Below are positions 25,392 through 35,049 of a stretch of 46,370 nt of DNA, in pieces. Numbering within the stretch: the first letter of the stretch is position 1; each line of letters starts with the position of its first letter. The position numbers and the translations under genes were made by a program. Source of the DNA: Actinomycetes bacterium (lineage in GTDB: Bacteria > Actinomycetota > Actinomycetes > Propionibacteriales > Propionibacteriaceae); NCBI GenBank assembly GCA_023443125.1, contig JAEZVO010000013.1, positions 1-46,370 on the forward strand, given 5' to 3'. Under the pieces are notes generated by a model. That model was not told the origin of the DNA. It did no database searches and saw only the letters and a list, made by a program, of their open reading frames with translations.

Positions 25392-25640
25392 GTGCTAGCT
25401 GACGCTCTCGAACACCTCGTCGCAGGCATCGTCGCGAATCCTGACGATGTCTCCGTGCGTGACAAGGACCTCCGCCGCGGGCGGCTGCTCGAGGTTCGTG
25501 TCCACCCCGACGACGTGGGCAAGGTAATCGGTCGCCAGGGACGCACTGCGCAGGCACTGCGCACGGTGATCGGCGCATTGGCTGGGCAGGAGCAGGTGCG
25601 GATCGACTTCGTCGACACCGACCGCCCCCGTCGCCGCTGA
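25392..25640 (+). CDS. khpA: KH-domain RNA-binding protein KhpA
   Basis: This 82-residue protein has a single KH fold with the GxxG loop at about 47-50 (VIGRQGR). Homologues (KhpA/YlqC) bind RNA, often with KhpB, and influence cell division and ribosome-related RNA. GTG 25392 lies 2 bp after the rpsP stop. Its stop overlaps the rimM ATG (TGATG). Confidence 0.92.
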   Translation: MLADALEHLVAGIVANPDDVSVRDKDLRRGRLLEVRVHPDDVGKVIGRQGRTAQALRTVIGALAGQEQVRIDFVDTDRPRRR

Positions 25641-26152
25641 TGCACGTCGAGGTCATCGTCGGGAAGGTCGGGCGCGCCCACGGAATTCGTGGCGACGTCT
25701 TCATCGACGTGACCACCGATGAGCCGAAGCGCCGCTTCACTACAGGGGCGCAGCTGAGGCTCGACGATGGCACCCAACTGGAGGTGGCCTCCGTGCGCAA
25801 GCACGGGGGTCGCCTCCTTGTTGCGTTCACGGGCCTGCGCGACCGCACCGCCGTCGAGCAGCTCACCGGGCGCCAGCTCTTCGCCGACGTGCCCAGCGAC
25901 GAACAGCCCAGCGGTCAAAACGAATACTTCGACCGACAGCTCGTAGGCCTCGAAGTTCGCTCGGCCGCGGGGTCACCGTCGGGAACCATCGTGGGCGTGC
26001 AGCACATGCCCGCACAGGATCTTCTGGTGATCGATGTCGACGGCGATGAGCGCCTGGTGCCCTTCGTGGAAGCACTGGTGCCCACCGTGAACCTGGAGGA
26101 GGGCTTCGTGCAGCTTGCCGACGTCGGTGGGCTCTTGGGGGACGTCGAGTGA
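25640..26152 (+). CDS. rimM: ribosome maturation factor RimM
   Basis: This 170-residue protein assists 30S head assembly by binding S19. It has the N-terminal RimM barrel (IVGKVGRAHGIRGDVF) and a C-terminal PRC-barrel (VGLEVRSA, DERLVPFVEALVPTV). ATG 25640 overlaps the khpA stop by one base. The stop overlaps trmD as GTGA. Confidence 0.94.
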   Translation: MHVEVIVGKVGRAHGIRGDVFIDVTTDEPKRRFTTGAQLRLDDGTQLEVASVRKHGGRLLVAFTGLRDRTAVEQLTGRQLFADVPSDEQPSGQNEYFDRQLVGLEVRSAAGSPSGTIVGVQHMPAQDLLVIDVDGDERLVPFVEALVPTVNLEEGFVQLADVGGLLGDVE

Positions 26153-26847
26153 AGATCGACGTCATCACCACCTTCCCCGATTACTTCGCGTCCCTGCAGC
26201 TGAGCCTGATGGGCAAGGCGATTGAATCGGGGCTGATCGAGCTTGGCGTACACGATTTGCGCCAGTGGACCTACGATCGCCATCACACCACCGACGACAC
26301 CCCGTACGGCGGCGGTGCGGGCATGGTGATGAAGCCGGAACCGTGGGGCGAAGCCCTTGACCACGTCGAGGCGTCTTCGCCGGCGAAACCCACCGTCGTG
26401 ATTCCCACACCGGCTGGCAAGCGTTTCACGCAAAGCGACGCCTACGAGCTCGCATCCAAACCGCACTTGGTGTTCGCCTGCGGCCGGTACGAAGGCATCG
26501 ATCAGCGCGTGATCGACCACTGTCACGCGCACTACGACACGCGTGAACTAAGCCTCGGCGATTACGTACTCAATGGGGGAGAGGTGGCCGTCCTTGCGAT
26601 GACGGAGGCCATCGTCCGGCTCATCCCGGGTGTGATCGGCAACCCAGAGTCGCTACGCGAAGAAAGCCACTCCGACGCCAATGATCGCCTGCTGGAGTAC
26701 CCGAACTACACCAAGCCTCCGACCTGGCGCGGGCGAGCAGTGCCCGACGTGCTCCTGTCCGGCAACCATGGGCTCATTGCGCAGTGGCGACGGGAACAAT
26801 CGGAGGCCAGGACGCGGCAGCGTCGCCCTGATCTCATGGGCGACTGA
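26149..26847 (+). CDS. trmD: tRNA (guanine-N1-)-methyltransferase TrmD
   Basis: This 232-residue SPOUT methyltransferase makes m1G37 in tRNAs and so prevents frameshifting. The trefoil-knot SAM site comprises FACGRYEGIDQRV and SLGDYVLNGGEVAVL, and the start MKIDVITTFPDYF is typical. GTG 26149 overlaps rimM. The canonical next gene rplS is displaced by sdhCAB. Confidence 0.96.
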   Translation: MKIDVITTFPDYFASLQLSLMGKAIESGLIELGVHDLRQWTYDRHHTTDDTPYGGGAGMVMKPEPWGEALDHVEASSPAKPTVVIPTPAGKRFTQSDAYELASKPHLVFACGRYEGIDQRVIDHCHAHYDTRELSLGDYVLNGGEVAVLAMTEAIVRLIPGVIGNPESLREESHSDANDRLLEYPNYTKPPTWRGRAVPDVLLSGNHGLIAQWRREQSEARTRQRRPDLMGD

Positions 26848-26978
26848 CAGCTGACCTGCCCTTTCGCCCTCGCTTAGTAATACGCAAGCCATGAATAGCG
26901 AAAATCCCCTAGTCGCAGGCCAAATAAAGAACTTGGCGCAATACCGACCCCGGGCGCACGAACGGGCAGGAACTTAGC

Positions 26979-26984
26979 TACAGT
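26979..26984 (+). promoter_or_regulatory. -10 hexamer of a probable leaderless transcript (sdhCAB)
   Basis: TACAGT, then 7 nt, then GTG 26992. No ribosome site precedes GTG. Confidence 0.5.
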
Positions 26985-26991
26985 ACGGTGC

Positions 26992-27708
26992 GTGACGACA
27001 ACAATGACTATTCATCAGCGGGCAGCTCGCTCGACTGTGGTCAAGAAGTTCACCATGGCGGTGACCGGCTTGATCATGATCGGCTTCCTGCTCATGCACA
27101 TGTATGGCAACTTGAAGATGTTCCTGAGCACGGACGCCTTCGACCACTACGCACACTGGCTGAAGGGTGCCGACGGCGTTGAGGACATGATGTACCCCAT
27201 TCTCCCGAATGGCACGTTCATCTGGATCTTCCGCGCCGTGATGGTGCTCGTGATCGTGCTCCACTTCATGAGCGCGTTCTCCCTGTGGAGCATCTCCTCG
27301 AAGGCGTCTGGTCGCGGTTACCAGCACACCACGCGGATTTCGCAGACCTACTCGGCCCGCACCATGCGCTGGGGTGGCGTGATCGTTCTGGTGGGCCTCA
27401 TCGTCCACCTGCTGCAGTTCACGATTATCCCGACGACGTTCCACGGCGGCCCCATCGACGCTCCGCACGTCATGGTGGTGCACGCCTTCCAGCAGGTGTG
27501 GTTCGTCGCCATGTACGCCTTCTGGATGCTCCTGGTGTGCATGCACGTGCGTCATGGCTTCTGGAGTGCATTCGCGACGCTGGGCCTCAACCTGTCGCCC
27601 CGCTCGCGCGCCATCCTGAACGGCCTGGCGATCTTCGTCGCGGTGCTCCTCTACATCGGCTTCATGGCCATGCCGCTGGCCGTGGCCTTCGGACTGATTG
27701 GTGCGTGA
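26992..27708 (+). CDS. sdhC: succinate dehydrogenase/fumarate reductase cytochrome b subunit
   Basis: This 238-residue integral membrane subunit has five helices and several helix-borne histidines (LLMHMYGNLKMF, VLHFMSAFSLW, LIVHLLQF, MVVHAFQQVW, VCMHVRHGFW), consistent with a di-haem, single-subunit anchor (SdhC/FrdC type B). It exchanges electrons with quinone, probably menaquinone. GTG 26992 is 7 nt after TACAGT and appears leaderless; ATG 27004 is the alternative. It is 6 bp upstream of sdhA. Confidence 0.93.
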   Translation: MTTTMTIHQRAARSTVVKKFTMAVTGLIMIGFLLMHMYGNLKMFLSTDAFDHYAHWLKGADGVEDMMYPILPNGTFIWIFRAVMVLVIVLHFMSAFSLWSISSKASGRGYQHTTRISQTYSARTMRWGGVIVLVGLIVHLLQFTIIPTTFHGGPIDAPHVMVVHAFQQVWFVAMYAFWMLLVCMHVRHGFWSAFATLGLNLSPRSRAILNGLAIFVAVLLYIGFMAMPLAVAFGLIGA

Positions 27709-27714
27709 TTAGCA

Positions 27715-29705
<1,991 letters not shown>

Positions 29706-29709
<4 letters not shown>

Positions 29710-30455
29710 AGCTGAAGCTACGTATCTGGCGTCAGGCCTCCAAGAATGCTCAGGGCAGCATGGTGGAGTACCACCTCGACGGCGTGTCCGAGGACATGTC
29801 CTTCCTCGAGATGCTCGACATGCTCAATGAGCAGCTGACGGAGAAGAACGAAGAGCCTGTTGCGTTCGACCACGATTGCCGCGAAGGCATCTGTGGCATG
29901 TGCTCCCTGGTCATCAACGGCGTCGCTCACGGCCCCGAGGTGACCACCACCTGCCAGCTCCACATGCGCTCCTTCTCCGACGGTGCCACCATCGATATCG
30001 AGCCTTGGCAGGCCGGGCCGTTCCCGGTCATCAAGGACCTCGTCGTCGACCGCACCTCGCTGGACCGCATCATCGCTGCCGGCGGCTACGTGTCGTCGAA
30101 CACCGGTTCCGCTCCCGACGCGCACGCCACCCCGGCGCCGAAGCGCGAGGCAGATACCGCGTTCGACAACGCAACGTGCATCGGCTGTGGTGCCTGTGTG
30201 GCGGCCTGCCCGAACAGCTCGGCCATGCTCTTCACCTCGGCGAAGATCTCCCACCTGGCGCTGCTCCCGCAGGGTCAGCCGGAGCGCTACCGCCGCGTGA
30301 AGTCCATGGTTGCCCAGCACGACGAGGAAGGCTTCGGCAACTGCACCAACATTGGTGAGTGCGCCGCGGTCTGCCCGAAGGGTATCCCGCTGGAGTCCAT
30401 CTCCCGCCTGAACCGCGACCTGATGAAGGCGATGTTCAAGGGCGACGGCAAGTAA
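29706..30455 (+). CDS. sdhB: succinate dehydrogenase/fumarate reductase iron-sulfur protein
   Basis: This 249-residue electron-transfer subunit carries the [2Fe-2S] ligands in CREGICGMCS and a later Cys, and the [4Fe-4S]/[3Fe-4S] ligands in CIGCGACVAACPN and CTNIGECAAVCPKG. It links SdhA to the cytochrome b anchor. It is the last gene of sdhCAB and is followed by a strong hairpin. Confidence 0.96.
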
Positions 30456-30469
30456 GCACACCGCAAGGG

Positions 30470-30504
30470 AAGGTGCGGCGGGCTGGTGCAGCCTGCCGCA
30501 CCTT
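30470..30504 (+). terminator. terminator after sdhCAB
   Basis: 15-bp stem (one G-U pair), 30470-30484 with 30490-30504, loop GGTGC, followed by TTTCGC. Confidence 0.75.
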
Positions 30505-30579
30505 TCGCATGCGTGCCCACGTCGTCGGGCACCCTCCCGGCGCGGACCCCGTCGGGACTTTCACCATGCTCGGACTCCG

Positions 30580-30694
30580 CCCGGCAGGTGCAACCTGTGC
30601 GGCAACTGAGCGGATCAAGTGTCACCTGCTTCCCGACGGAGCCTCGTCGCGGTGAGGCAGGTGACACCTCTGCCGGGACAGAGCCGCACAGGTT
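30580..30694 (+). other. densely self-complementary region between sdhB and rplS
   Basis: It contains a 12-bp perfect inverted repeat (30592-30603 with 30683-30694), enclosing an 11-bp perfect one (30619-30629 with 30657-30667). A competing pairing joins 30580-30590 with 30665-30677. The gap 30505-30882 has no supported gene. A 29-residue frame (30566-30655) lies inside but has no ribosome site. Confidence 0.55.
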
Positions 30695-30882
30695 ACGTCT
30701 GCCTGGAGCGAAGGACGCGACGGTGTGCGGCTCGATTTCCGGATGCGACGGGGATCTGGCAAGATTGCTCTTTGGCGCCAGCAGGCGTCTGGTGACGTGG
30801 TGGCTCCTGCCGTAGGGGGACCGTCCAACACGTCGCGACGAACTACTACCGCGGTGACCTGCGGCACTGACGAGGAACGAAC

Positions 30883-31233
30883 ATGACGAACCCCATCATC
30901 AAAGAGCTCGACAAGCAGTCGCTGCGCGATGACATCCCCGAGTTCCGCGCCGGCGACTCCGTGAAGGTTCACGTGAAGGTCGTGGAGGGCAACCGCTCCC
31001 GTGTACAGGTGTTCGCGGGCACCGTCATCGCCAAGAACGCCGGCGGCATCCAGGAAGCATTCACCGTCCGCAAGGTGAGCTTCGGCGTTGGTGTTGAGCG
31101 TACCTTCCCGCTGCACAGCCCCATCATCGACAAGATCGAGGTCGAGCGTCGGGGCGACGTGCGTCGCGCCAAGCTGTACTACCTCCGCGGGCTCCGCGGC
31201 AAGGCAGCCAAGATCAAGGAAAAGCGCGACTGA
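30883..31233 (+). CDS. rplS: 50S ribosomal protein L19
   Basis: This 116-residue protein of the large subunit, at the interface with the 30S subunit, shows EFRAGDSVKVHVKVVEGNR, QVFAGTVIAKN, GVGVERTFPLHSPIIDKIEV and RRAKLYYLRGLRGKAAKIKEK, all diagnostic. GAGGAACGAAC precedes ATG 30883. It is followed by a 13-bp terminator-like stem. Confidence 0.97.
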   Translation: MTNPIIKELDKQSLRDDIPEFRAGDSVKVHVKVVEGNRSRVQVFAGTVIAKNAGGIQEAFTVRKVSFGVGVERTFPLHSPIIDKIEVERRGDVRRAKLYYLRGLRGKAAKIKEKRD

Positions 31234-31258
31234 GCGAATCAGCGCTTCTCATACCTTT

Positions 31259-31290
31259 GAAGGCCATCGGGTGTTGTCCCGGTGGCCTTC
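31259..31290 (+). terminator. terminator after rplS
   Basis: 13-bp stem (one T-G pair), 31259-31271 with 31278-31290, loop TGTTGT. The lepB -10 box follows 11 bp later, so the two genes look separately transcribed. Confidence 0.7.
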
Positions 31291-31301
31291 GTCATTCCCG
31301 G

Positions 31302-31307
31302 TAGAGT
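31302..31307 (+). promoter_or_regulatory. -10 hexamer of a probable leaderless transcript (lepB)
   Basis: TAGAGT, then 7 nt, then GTG 31315. Confidence 0.5.
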
Positions 31308-31314
31308 GTGCGGA

Positions 31315-32109
31315 GTGAGTGAGCAGCCCAACACCGAAACACCCGAGGACGTCGACGCCGACAGCGAGCGTTCAACCTTCGGGCGGCGTGTGCTCGGTTG
31401 GGTCGGCGAGGGCGCCATCATCGTCGTGGGGGCCATCGTCATCGCTGTGCTGCTGCGAACCTTCATCGGGCAAATGTTTGTCATCCCATCCGGTTCGATG
31501 CAGAACACCATCGACGTCGGCGATCGCGTGTTCGTCAGCAAGCTCGGCGGATTCCAGCGCGGCGACGTCGTCGTCTTCGAAGATCCGGATCACTGGCTCG
31601 GCACCACCCAAGCGCCAGACCCGGGCCCGCTGCAGCGCGGGCTGGAGTTCGTCGGGCTAGCCCCAACCAGCGGTACGGAGCACCTCATCAAGCGGCTCAT
31701 CGGAATGCCGGGCGATCATGTGCGGCTCAACGATGATGGGAAGATTGAGGTCAACGGCCAGGCCCTCGACGAAACCCCGTACCTATTCGCAGAGAACGGT
31801 GTTCAGGTTGAGCCTGCGACGGTGCCTTTCGACATCGTGGTGCCTGCCGGCCATATTTTTGTGATGGGGGATCACCGGAACGCATCGGGTGATTCACGTT
31901 GCCGACTTGCGAATGTGAAGCAGGGCGAACCGCAGGGCATGGCGGCGTTTATCCCGGTTGACAAGATCGTCGGTTCCGCCGTCGCCATCGTTGCGCCACT
32001 CGACCGGCTTTCCACGTTCGTCGTGCCTGAAACATTCGCGAGCGTCCCCGACCCTGCTGAACCTGCGCCCGACAAGCCCGTGCTGCATCACGTCGAACCG
32101 GGCTGCTGA
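31315..32109 (+). CDS. lepB: signal peptidase I
   Basis: This 264-residue membrane protease removes signal peptides from secreted proteins. An acidic cytoplasmic head (1-20) is followed by one membrane helix (about 33-55) and the S26 domain. Catalytic Ser is at about 61 in IPSGSMQNTI and Lys at about 126 in HLIKRLIGMPGD; the box MGDHRNASGDSR follows. GTG 31315 is chosen from its 7-nt distance to TAGAGT; an upstream extension lies in the terminator. The stop overlaps rnhB (TGATG). Confidence 0.94.
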   Translation: MSEQPNTETPEDVDADSERSTFGRRVLGWVGEGAIIVVGAIVIAVLLRTFIGQMFVIPSGSMQNTIDVGDRVFVSKLGGFQRGDVVVFEDPDHWLGTTQAPDPGPLQRGLEFVGLAPTSGTEHLIKRLIGMPGDHVRLNDDGKIEVNGQALDETPYLFAENGVQVEPATVPFDIVVPAGHIFVMGDHRNASGDSRCRLANVKQGEPQGMAAFIPVDKIVGSAVAIVAPLDRLSTFVVPETFASVPDPAEPAPDKPVLHHVEPGC

Positions 32110-32753
32110 TGGTCCGACTCGGGCAGGGCAACTACGCCTACGAGCGCGCACTGCTCCGCAGCGGGCTCGGGCCGGTGGCTGGAGTCGACGAGGCCGGCCG
32201 CGGTGCGAGTGCCGGGCCGTTGGTGGCAGCAGCTGTGATTCTCGATCCGTCCCGTCCCGTCCCTGATCTCGACGACTCGAAGGCGCTCACCCCGGCAAAG
32301 CGCGAACGACTTCTAGAAGAGATCCGACGGTGCTCCCTCGCAGTCGCGGTGGCTGAGGTGAGCCCGGAGCAATGCGATGCGCTGGGCATGCATGAAGCCG
32401 ACATTCAGGCGCTGCGCAGGGCGGTGAGCAAGCTCGAAGTGCGCCCCGGATTTGTGCTCACCGACGGGTTTCCTGTCGACGGGCTGGACGTGCCGGGGCT
32501 GGCCATGTGGAAGGGCGACAAGGTAGCCGCCTGTGTGAGCGCCGCGTCGGTGGTGGCGAAGGTGACGAGAGACCGCATCATGGCTGATTTCGCGCAGGAG
32601 TTTCCGGACTACGGCTTCGAGATCCACAAGGGATATAACACCGCACGGCACCAGGCCGCGCTCCTCGAGCACGGGCCGACGCGAATTCACCGCTGGTGTT
32701 TCGCCAACGTTCGTGCCGCCCATAGCAGCCATGCCTCGGTCCCAGTACAGTGA
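32109..32753 (+). CDS. rnhB: ribonuclease HII
   Basis: This 214-residue enzyme removes ribonucleotides misincorporated in DNA. The catalytic motif is GVDEAGRGASAGPL (Asp27, Glu28), and the third acidic block is VLTDGFPVDGL. KGDKVAACVSAASVVAKVTRDR is the family signature. ATG 32109 overlaps the lepB stop by one base. Confidence 0.95.
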   Translation: MVRLGQGNYAYERALLRSGLGPVAGVDEAGRGASAGPLVAAAVILDPSRPVPDLDDSKALTPAKRERLLEEIRRCSLAVAVAEVSPEQCDALGMHEADIQALRRAVSKLEVRPGFVLTDGFPVDGLDVPGLAMWKGDKVAACVSAASVVAKVTRDRIMADFAQEFPDYGFEIHKGYNTARHQAALLEHGPTRIHRWCFANVRAAHSSHASVPVQ

Positions 32754-32759
32754 GGAACC

Positions 32760-33068
32760 ATGAACTCCGAGGACCTTGATGAGTACGAGTCGAAGCTCGA
32801 GTTGGACCTGTACCGCGAGTACAAAGACGTCGTAGGAATCTTTACCTACGCGGTGGAGACAGAACGACGTTTCTACCTCTGCAACGCTGTCGACTTGAAG
32901 GTCCGTACTGAGGGCGGCGACGTGTACTACGAAGTGTCGATGGGAGACGCCTGGGTGTGGGATATGTACCGCCCCGCACGGTTTGTGAAGTCCGCCAAGG
33001 TGCTCACCTTCCGCGACGTGTCCATCGAGGAGATCGCGCACTCGGACCTGGAGGTGCCGAAGCCGTAA
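32760..33068 (+). CDS. DUF2469 family protein
   Basis: This 102-residue acidic protein (MNSEDLDEYESKLELDLYRE, ERRFYLCNAVDL, WVWDMYRPARFVKSAKVLTF) is a conserved actinobacterial family of unknown function almost always found between rnhB and yraN. TACAGT lies 8 nt before ATG 32760, but the intervening GAGGAACC could also serve as a ribosome site, so start mode is open. Confidence 0.88.
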   Translation: MNSEDLDEYESKLELDLYREYKDVVGIFTYAVETERRFYLCNAVDLKVRTEGGDVYYEVSMGDAWVWDMYRPARFVKSAKVLTFRDVSIEEIAHSDLEVPKP

Positions 33069-33088
33069 TTTTCCCATTTGGGCAAATT
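33067..33088 (+). terminator. AT-rich hairpin after DUF2469 gene
   Basis: AATTT/AAATT outer and CCCA/TGGG inner stems with a 2-nt loop, starting at the stop codon. Confidence 0.5.
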
Positions 33089-33125
33089 CACCCTGTGGAA
33101 AACGGGCGTGAGGGGTGCCGAGTTG

Positions 33126-33153
33126 CCTATCACATAGGTGGAGGTGACCTATG
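33126..33153 (+). promoter_or_regulatory. competing hairpins around the yraN start codon
   Basis: CATAGGT (33133-33139) pairs perfectly with ACCTATG (33147-33153). This puts the ribosome site GGAGG in a 7-nt loop and buries the ATG in the stem. An upstream CCTAT (33126-33130) can instead pair with ATAGG (33134-33138), freeing the start. The two pairings exclude each other. Confidence 0.4.
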
Positions 33154-33525
33154 GTCCGTTTGGGAAAGGCGTCCCGGGCTCTCGGCTCATTGGGTGAGGG
33201 CATCGCGGCGCAGTATCTGCAATGGAATGGTTTCCAGGTGCTCTCTCGCAACTGGCGTTGCGAGCACGGAGAACTCGACATCGTGGCGTATGAGCCATCC
33301 GAACACGTCGTGGTGTTCGTCGAGGTAAAAACCCGCTCAGGCACCGGTTTTGGTGCTCCCATTGAGGCGGTAACGCCGATGAAAGCTCGGCGGCTGTACC
33401 AACTGGCGCACATGTGGCTGGACGCCCATGAAGCGGGCGGTTCCAAAATTCGTGTCGATGCCATCGGAGTATTGCTGGGCGGCAGATCGCCTGACATCAC
33501 GCATATTCGAGGAGTGGCGGCATGA
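33151..33525 (+). CDS. yraN: YraN/UPF0102 endonuclease-fold protein
   Basis: This 124-residue protein has the PD-(D/E)XK-like core: GELDIVAYEP with the acidic residue, then VVFVEVKTRSGTGFGAP. The N-terminal helix is LGSLGEGIAAQYLQWNGF. The family is predicted to bind or cut DNA, and its biological role is unsettled. ATG 33151 follows GGAGG. The stop overlaps yifB as ATGA. Confidence 0.9.
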   Translation: MVRLGKASRALGSLGEGIAAQYLQWNGFQVLSRNWRCEHGELDIVAYEPSEHVVVFVEVKTRSGTGFGAPIEAVTPMKARRLYQLAHMWLDAHEAGGSKIRVDAIGVLLGGRSPDITHIRGVAA

Positions 33526-35048
33526 GCACGACGGCGTGGTGCATCGCCTTGCAAGGGCTGGAGGGCACGAAGGTAGAAATCGAGGCAGCCACCACGATGA
33601 ACATTCCCAAAACGGTGTTTGTCGGGCTGCCAGATGCGTCGCTCAACGAGGCGAAAGAACGCGTCAAACATGGAGTGCGTGCCACCGGCAAGAAATGGCC
33701 CGACGGCATGCTCACCGTGAATCTATCGCCAGGTTCGGTGCCCAAACACGGCACGCACTTCGACGTCGCTATTGCCGTGGCGGTGATGGCCGTCGACCCG
33801 AAAAACGAGGTCAGCACTGAGCTGCTCGCGAGAACAGTCATGTTTGGCGAACTGGGGCTCGACGGCCGAGTTCGCCCTGTGCGCGGCATCATTCCCTTGC
33901 TGCTTGCCGCGTCAAAACGAGGGTTCGCCAACGCCATCGTCCCGGCCACACAGCTCTCGGAAGCCGAGCTCGTCCCAGGCATCACGGTGTGGGGCGTGGA
34001 GCATCTGGGCGAAGTGCTTGGCGTGCTCGCTGGCAATCCGACAGTGCACCCCACCCCGCCATTCGCATCGGCTCCCGACGACCACCCACTCGTTCCCGAT
34101 CTCTCCGACGTGCAGGGCCATGAGGACGGCAAGTTCGCACTCGAAGTGGCGGCTGCCGGCCGTCACCACCTGTTCCTGCATGGCCCACCGGGAGTGGGGA
34201 AGACGATGCTGGCGTCGCGGTTGACGTCGATCCTTCCTCCGCTCACACCGGACGAAGCCATCGAGGTATCGGCGTTGCACTCCTTGGCCGGAGAACGCCT
34301 CACGGAGGGGCTCATCACCCGCCCGCCCTACCAAGACCCGCACCACACCGCGAGCCGCCAGAGCCTCGTCGGGGGCGGTGGCAGGGAAATCCGTCCGGGT
34401 GCGGTCAGTCTGGCCCACCTCGGAGTGCTGTTCTTGGACGAAGGGCCAGAGTTCGGGCAGAAAACACTGGAGTCACTGCGGGTGCCGCTCGAGAACGGGT
34501 ACGTCAGCATTGGTCGTGCCATGCACCAGGTGCAGTTCCCGGCCCGGTTTCAGTTGGTGCTGGCAGCGAATCCGTGCCCGTGCGGGTATTCCGGCGTCGT
34601 GGGCAAGGAGTGCTCGTGTCCACCGTTTCGGGTTCGGCAATACCAAGACAGGCTGAGCGGCCCCATCCTCGACAGGGTCGACATCATGCACCGGATGCCA
34701 GCAGCGAGTCGGTTCATGGAGATCAACCAGCCACCGTCGGAGACAAGCGCCGTCGTGCTCGAGCGTGTGCTGGAAGCGAGGCAACGTCAGCGGCATCGGC
34801 TTCGTGACACCCCGTGGGCCACCAACAGCCAAGTGTCGGGTTCCTTCCTACGCAAGGAACTACCGCTGCCAGATACAGCGCTGATCAACCGGGCGCTTGC
34901 TCGAGGCACCCTCAGTGCTCGCGGAGTCGACAAGGTGCTTCGCGTCGCCTGGACGCTCGCAGATCTCGCAGGCAACGACGTCGTCACCGACACCGAGCTC
35001 GGCGCTGCCATGCAGCTGCGGCTCGGGGAATCTGCAAAGGCGGCCTGA
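33522..35048 (+). CDS. yifB: YifB/ComM-family AAA+ ATPase (Mg-chelatase-like)
   Basis: This 508-residue protein has an N-terminal Lon-S16-like domain (KTVFVGLPDASLNEAKERV, ITVNLSPGSVPKHGTHFD-like block), an AAA+ core with Walker A HGPPGVGKTMLASR (about 226-235), Walker B LGVLFLDEGPEF, and the Cys cluster ANPCPCGYSG/CSCPP. ComM homologues move branches during DNA uptake recombination. The residue after LFLDE is Gly where Leu is usual (LPEF). It lies between yraN and dprA. Confidence 0.92.
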   Translation: MSTTAWCIALQGLEGTKVEIEAATTMNIPKTVFVGLPDASLNEAKERVKHGVRATGKKWPDGMLTVNLSPGSVPKHGTHFDVAIAVAVMAVDPKNEVSTELLARTVMFGELGLDGRVRPVRGIIPLLLAASKRGFANAIVPATQLSEAELVPGITVWGVEHLGEVLGVLAGNPTVHPTPPFASAPDDHPLVPDLSDVQGHEDGKFALEVAAAGRHHLFLHGPPGVGKTMLASRLTSILPPLTPDEAIEVSALHSLAGERLTEGLITRPPYQDPHHTASRQSLVGGGGREIRPGAVSLAHLGVLFLDEGPEFGQKTLESLRVPLENGYVSIGRAMHQVQFPARFQLVLAANPCPCGYSGVVGKECSCPPFRVRQYQDRLSGPILDRVDIMHRMPAASRFMEINQPPSETSAVVLERVLEARQRQRHRLRDTPWATNSQVSGSFLRKELPLPDTALINRALARGTLSARGVDKVLRVAWTLADLAGNDVVTDTELGAAMQLRLGESAKAA

Positions 35049-35049
35049 C

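Noticed and set aside
24676..25866. A 397-codon N-terminal extension of the small metallopeptidase on the minus strand
   Set aside because: It runs antisense through rpsP, khpA and rimM. The family is about 115-120 residues long, matching the start at 24675.
30566..30655. A 29-residue ORF inside the structured sdhB-rplS gap, possibly a leader peptide
   Set aside because: There is no ribosome site or leaderless promoter spacing, and the sequence is explained by the inverted repeats.
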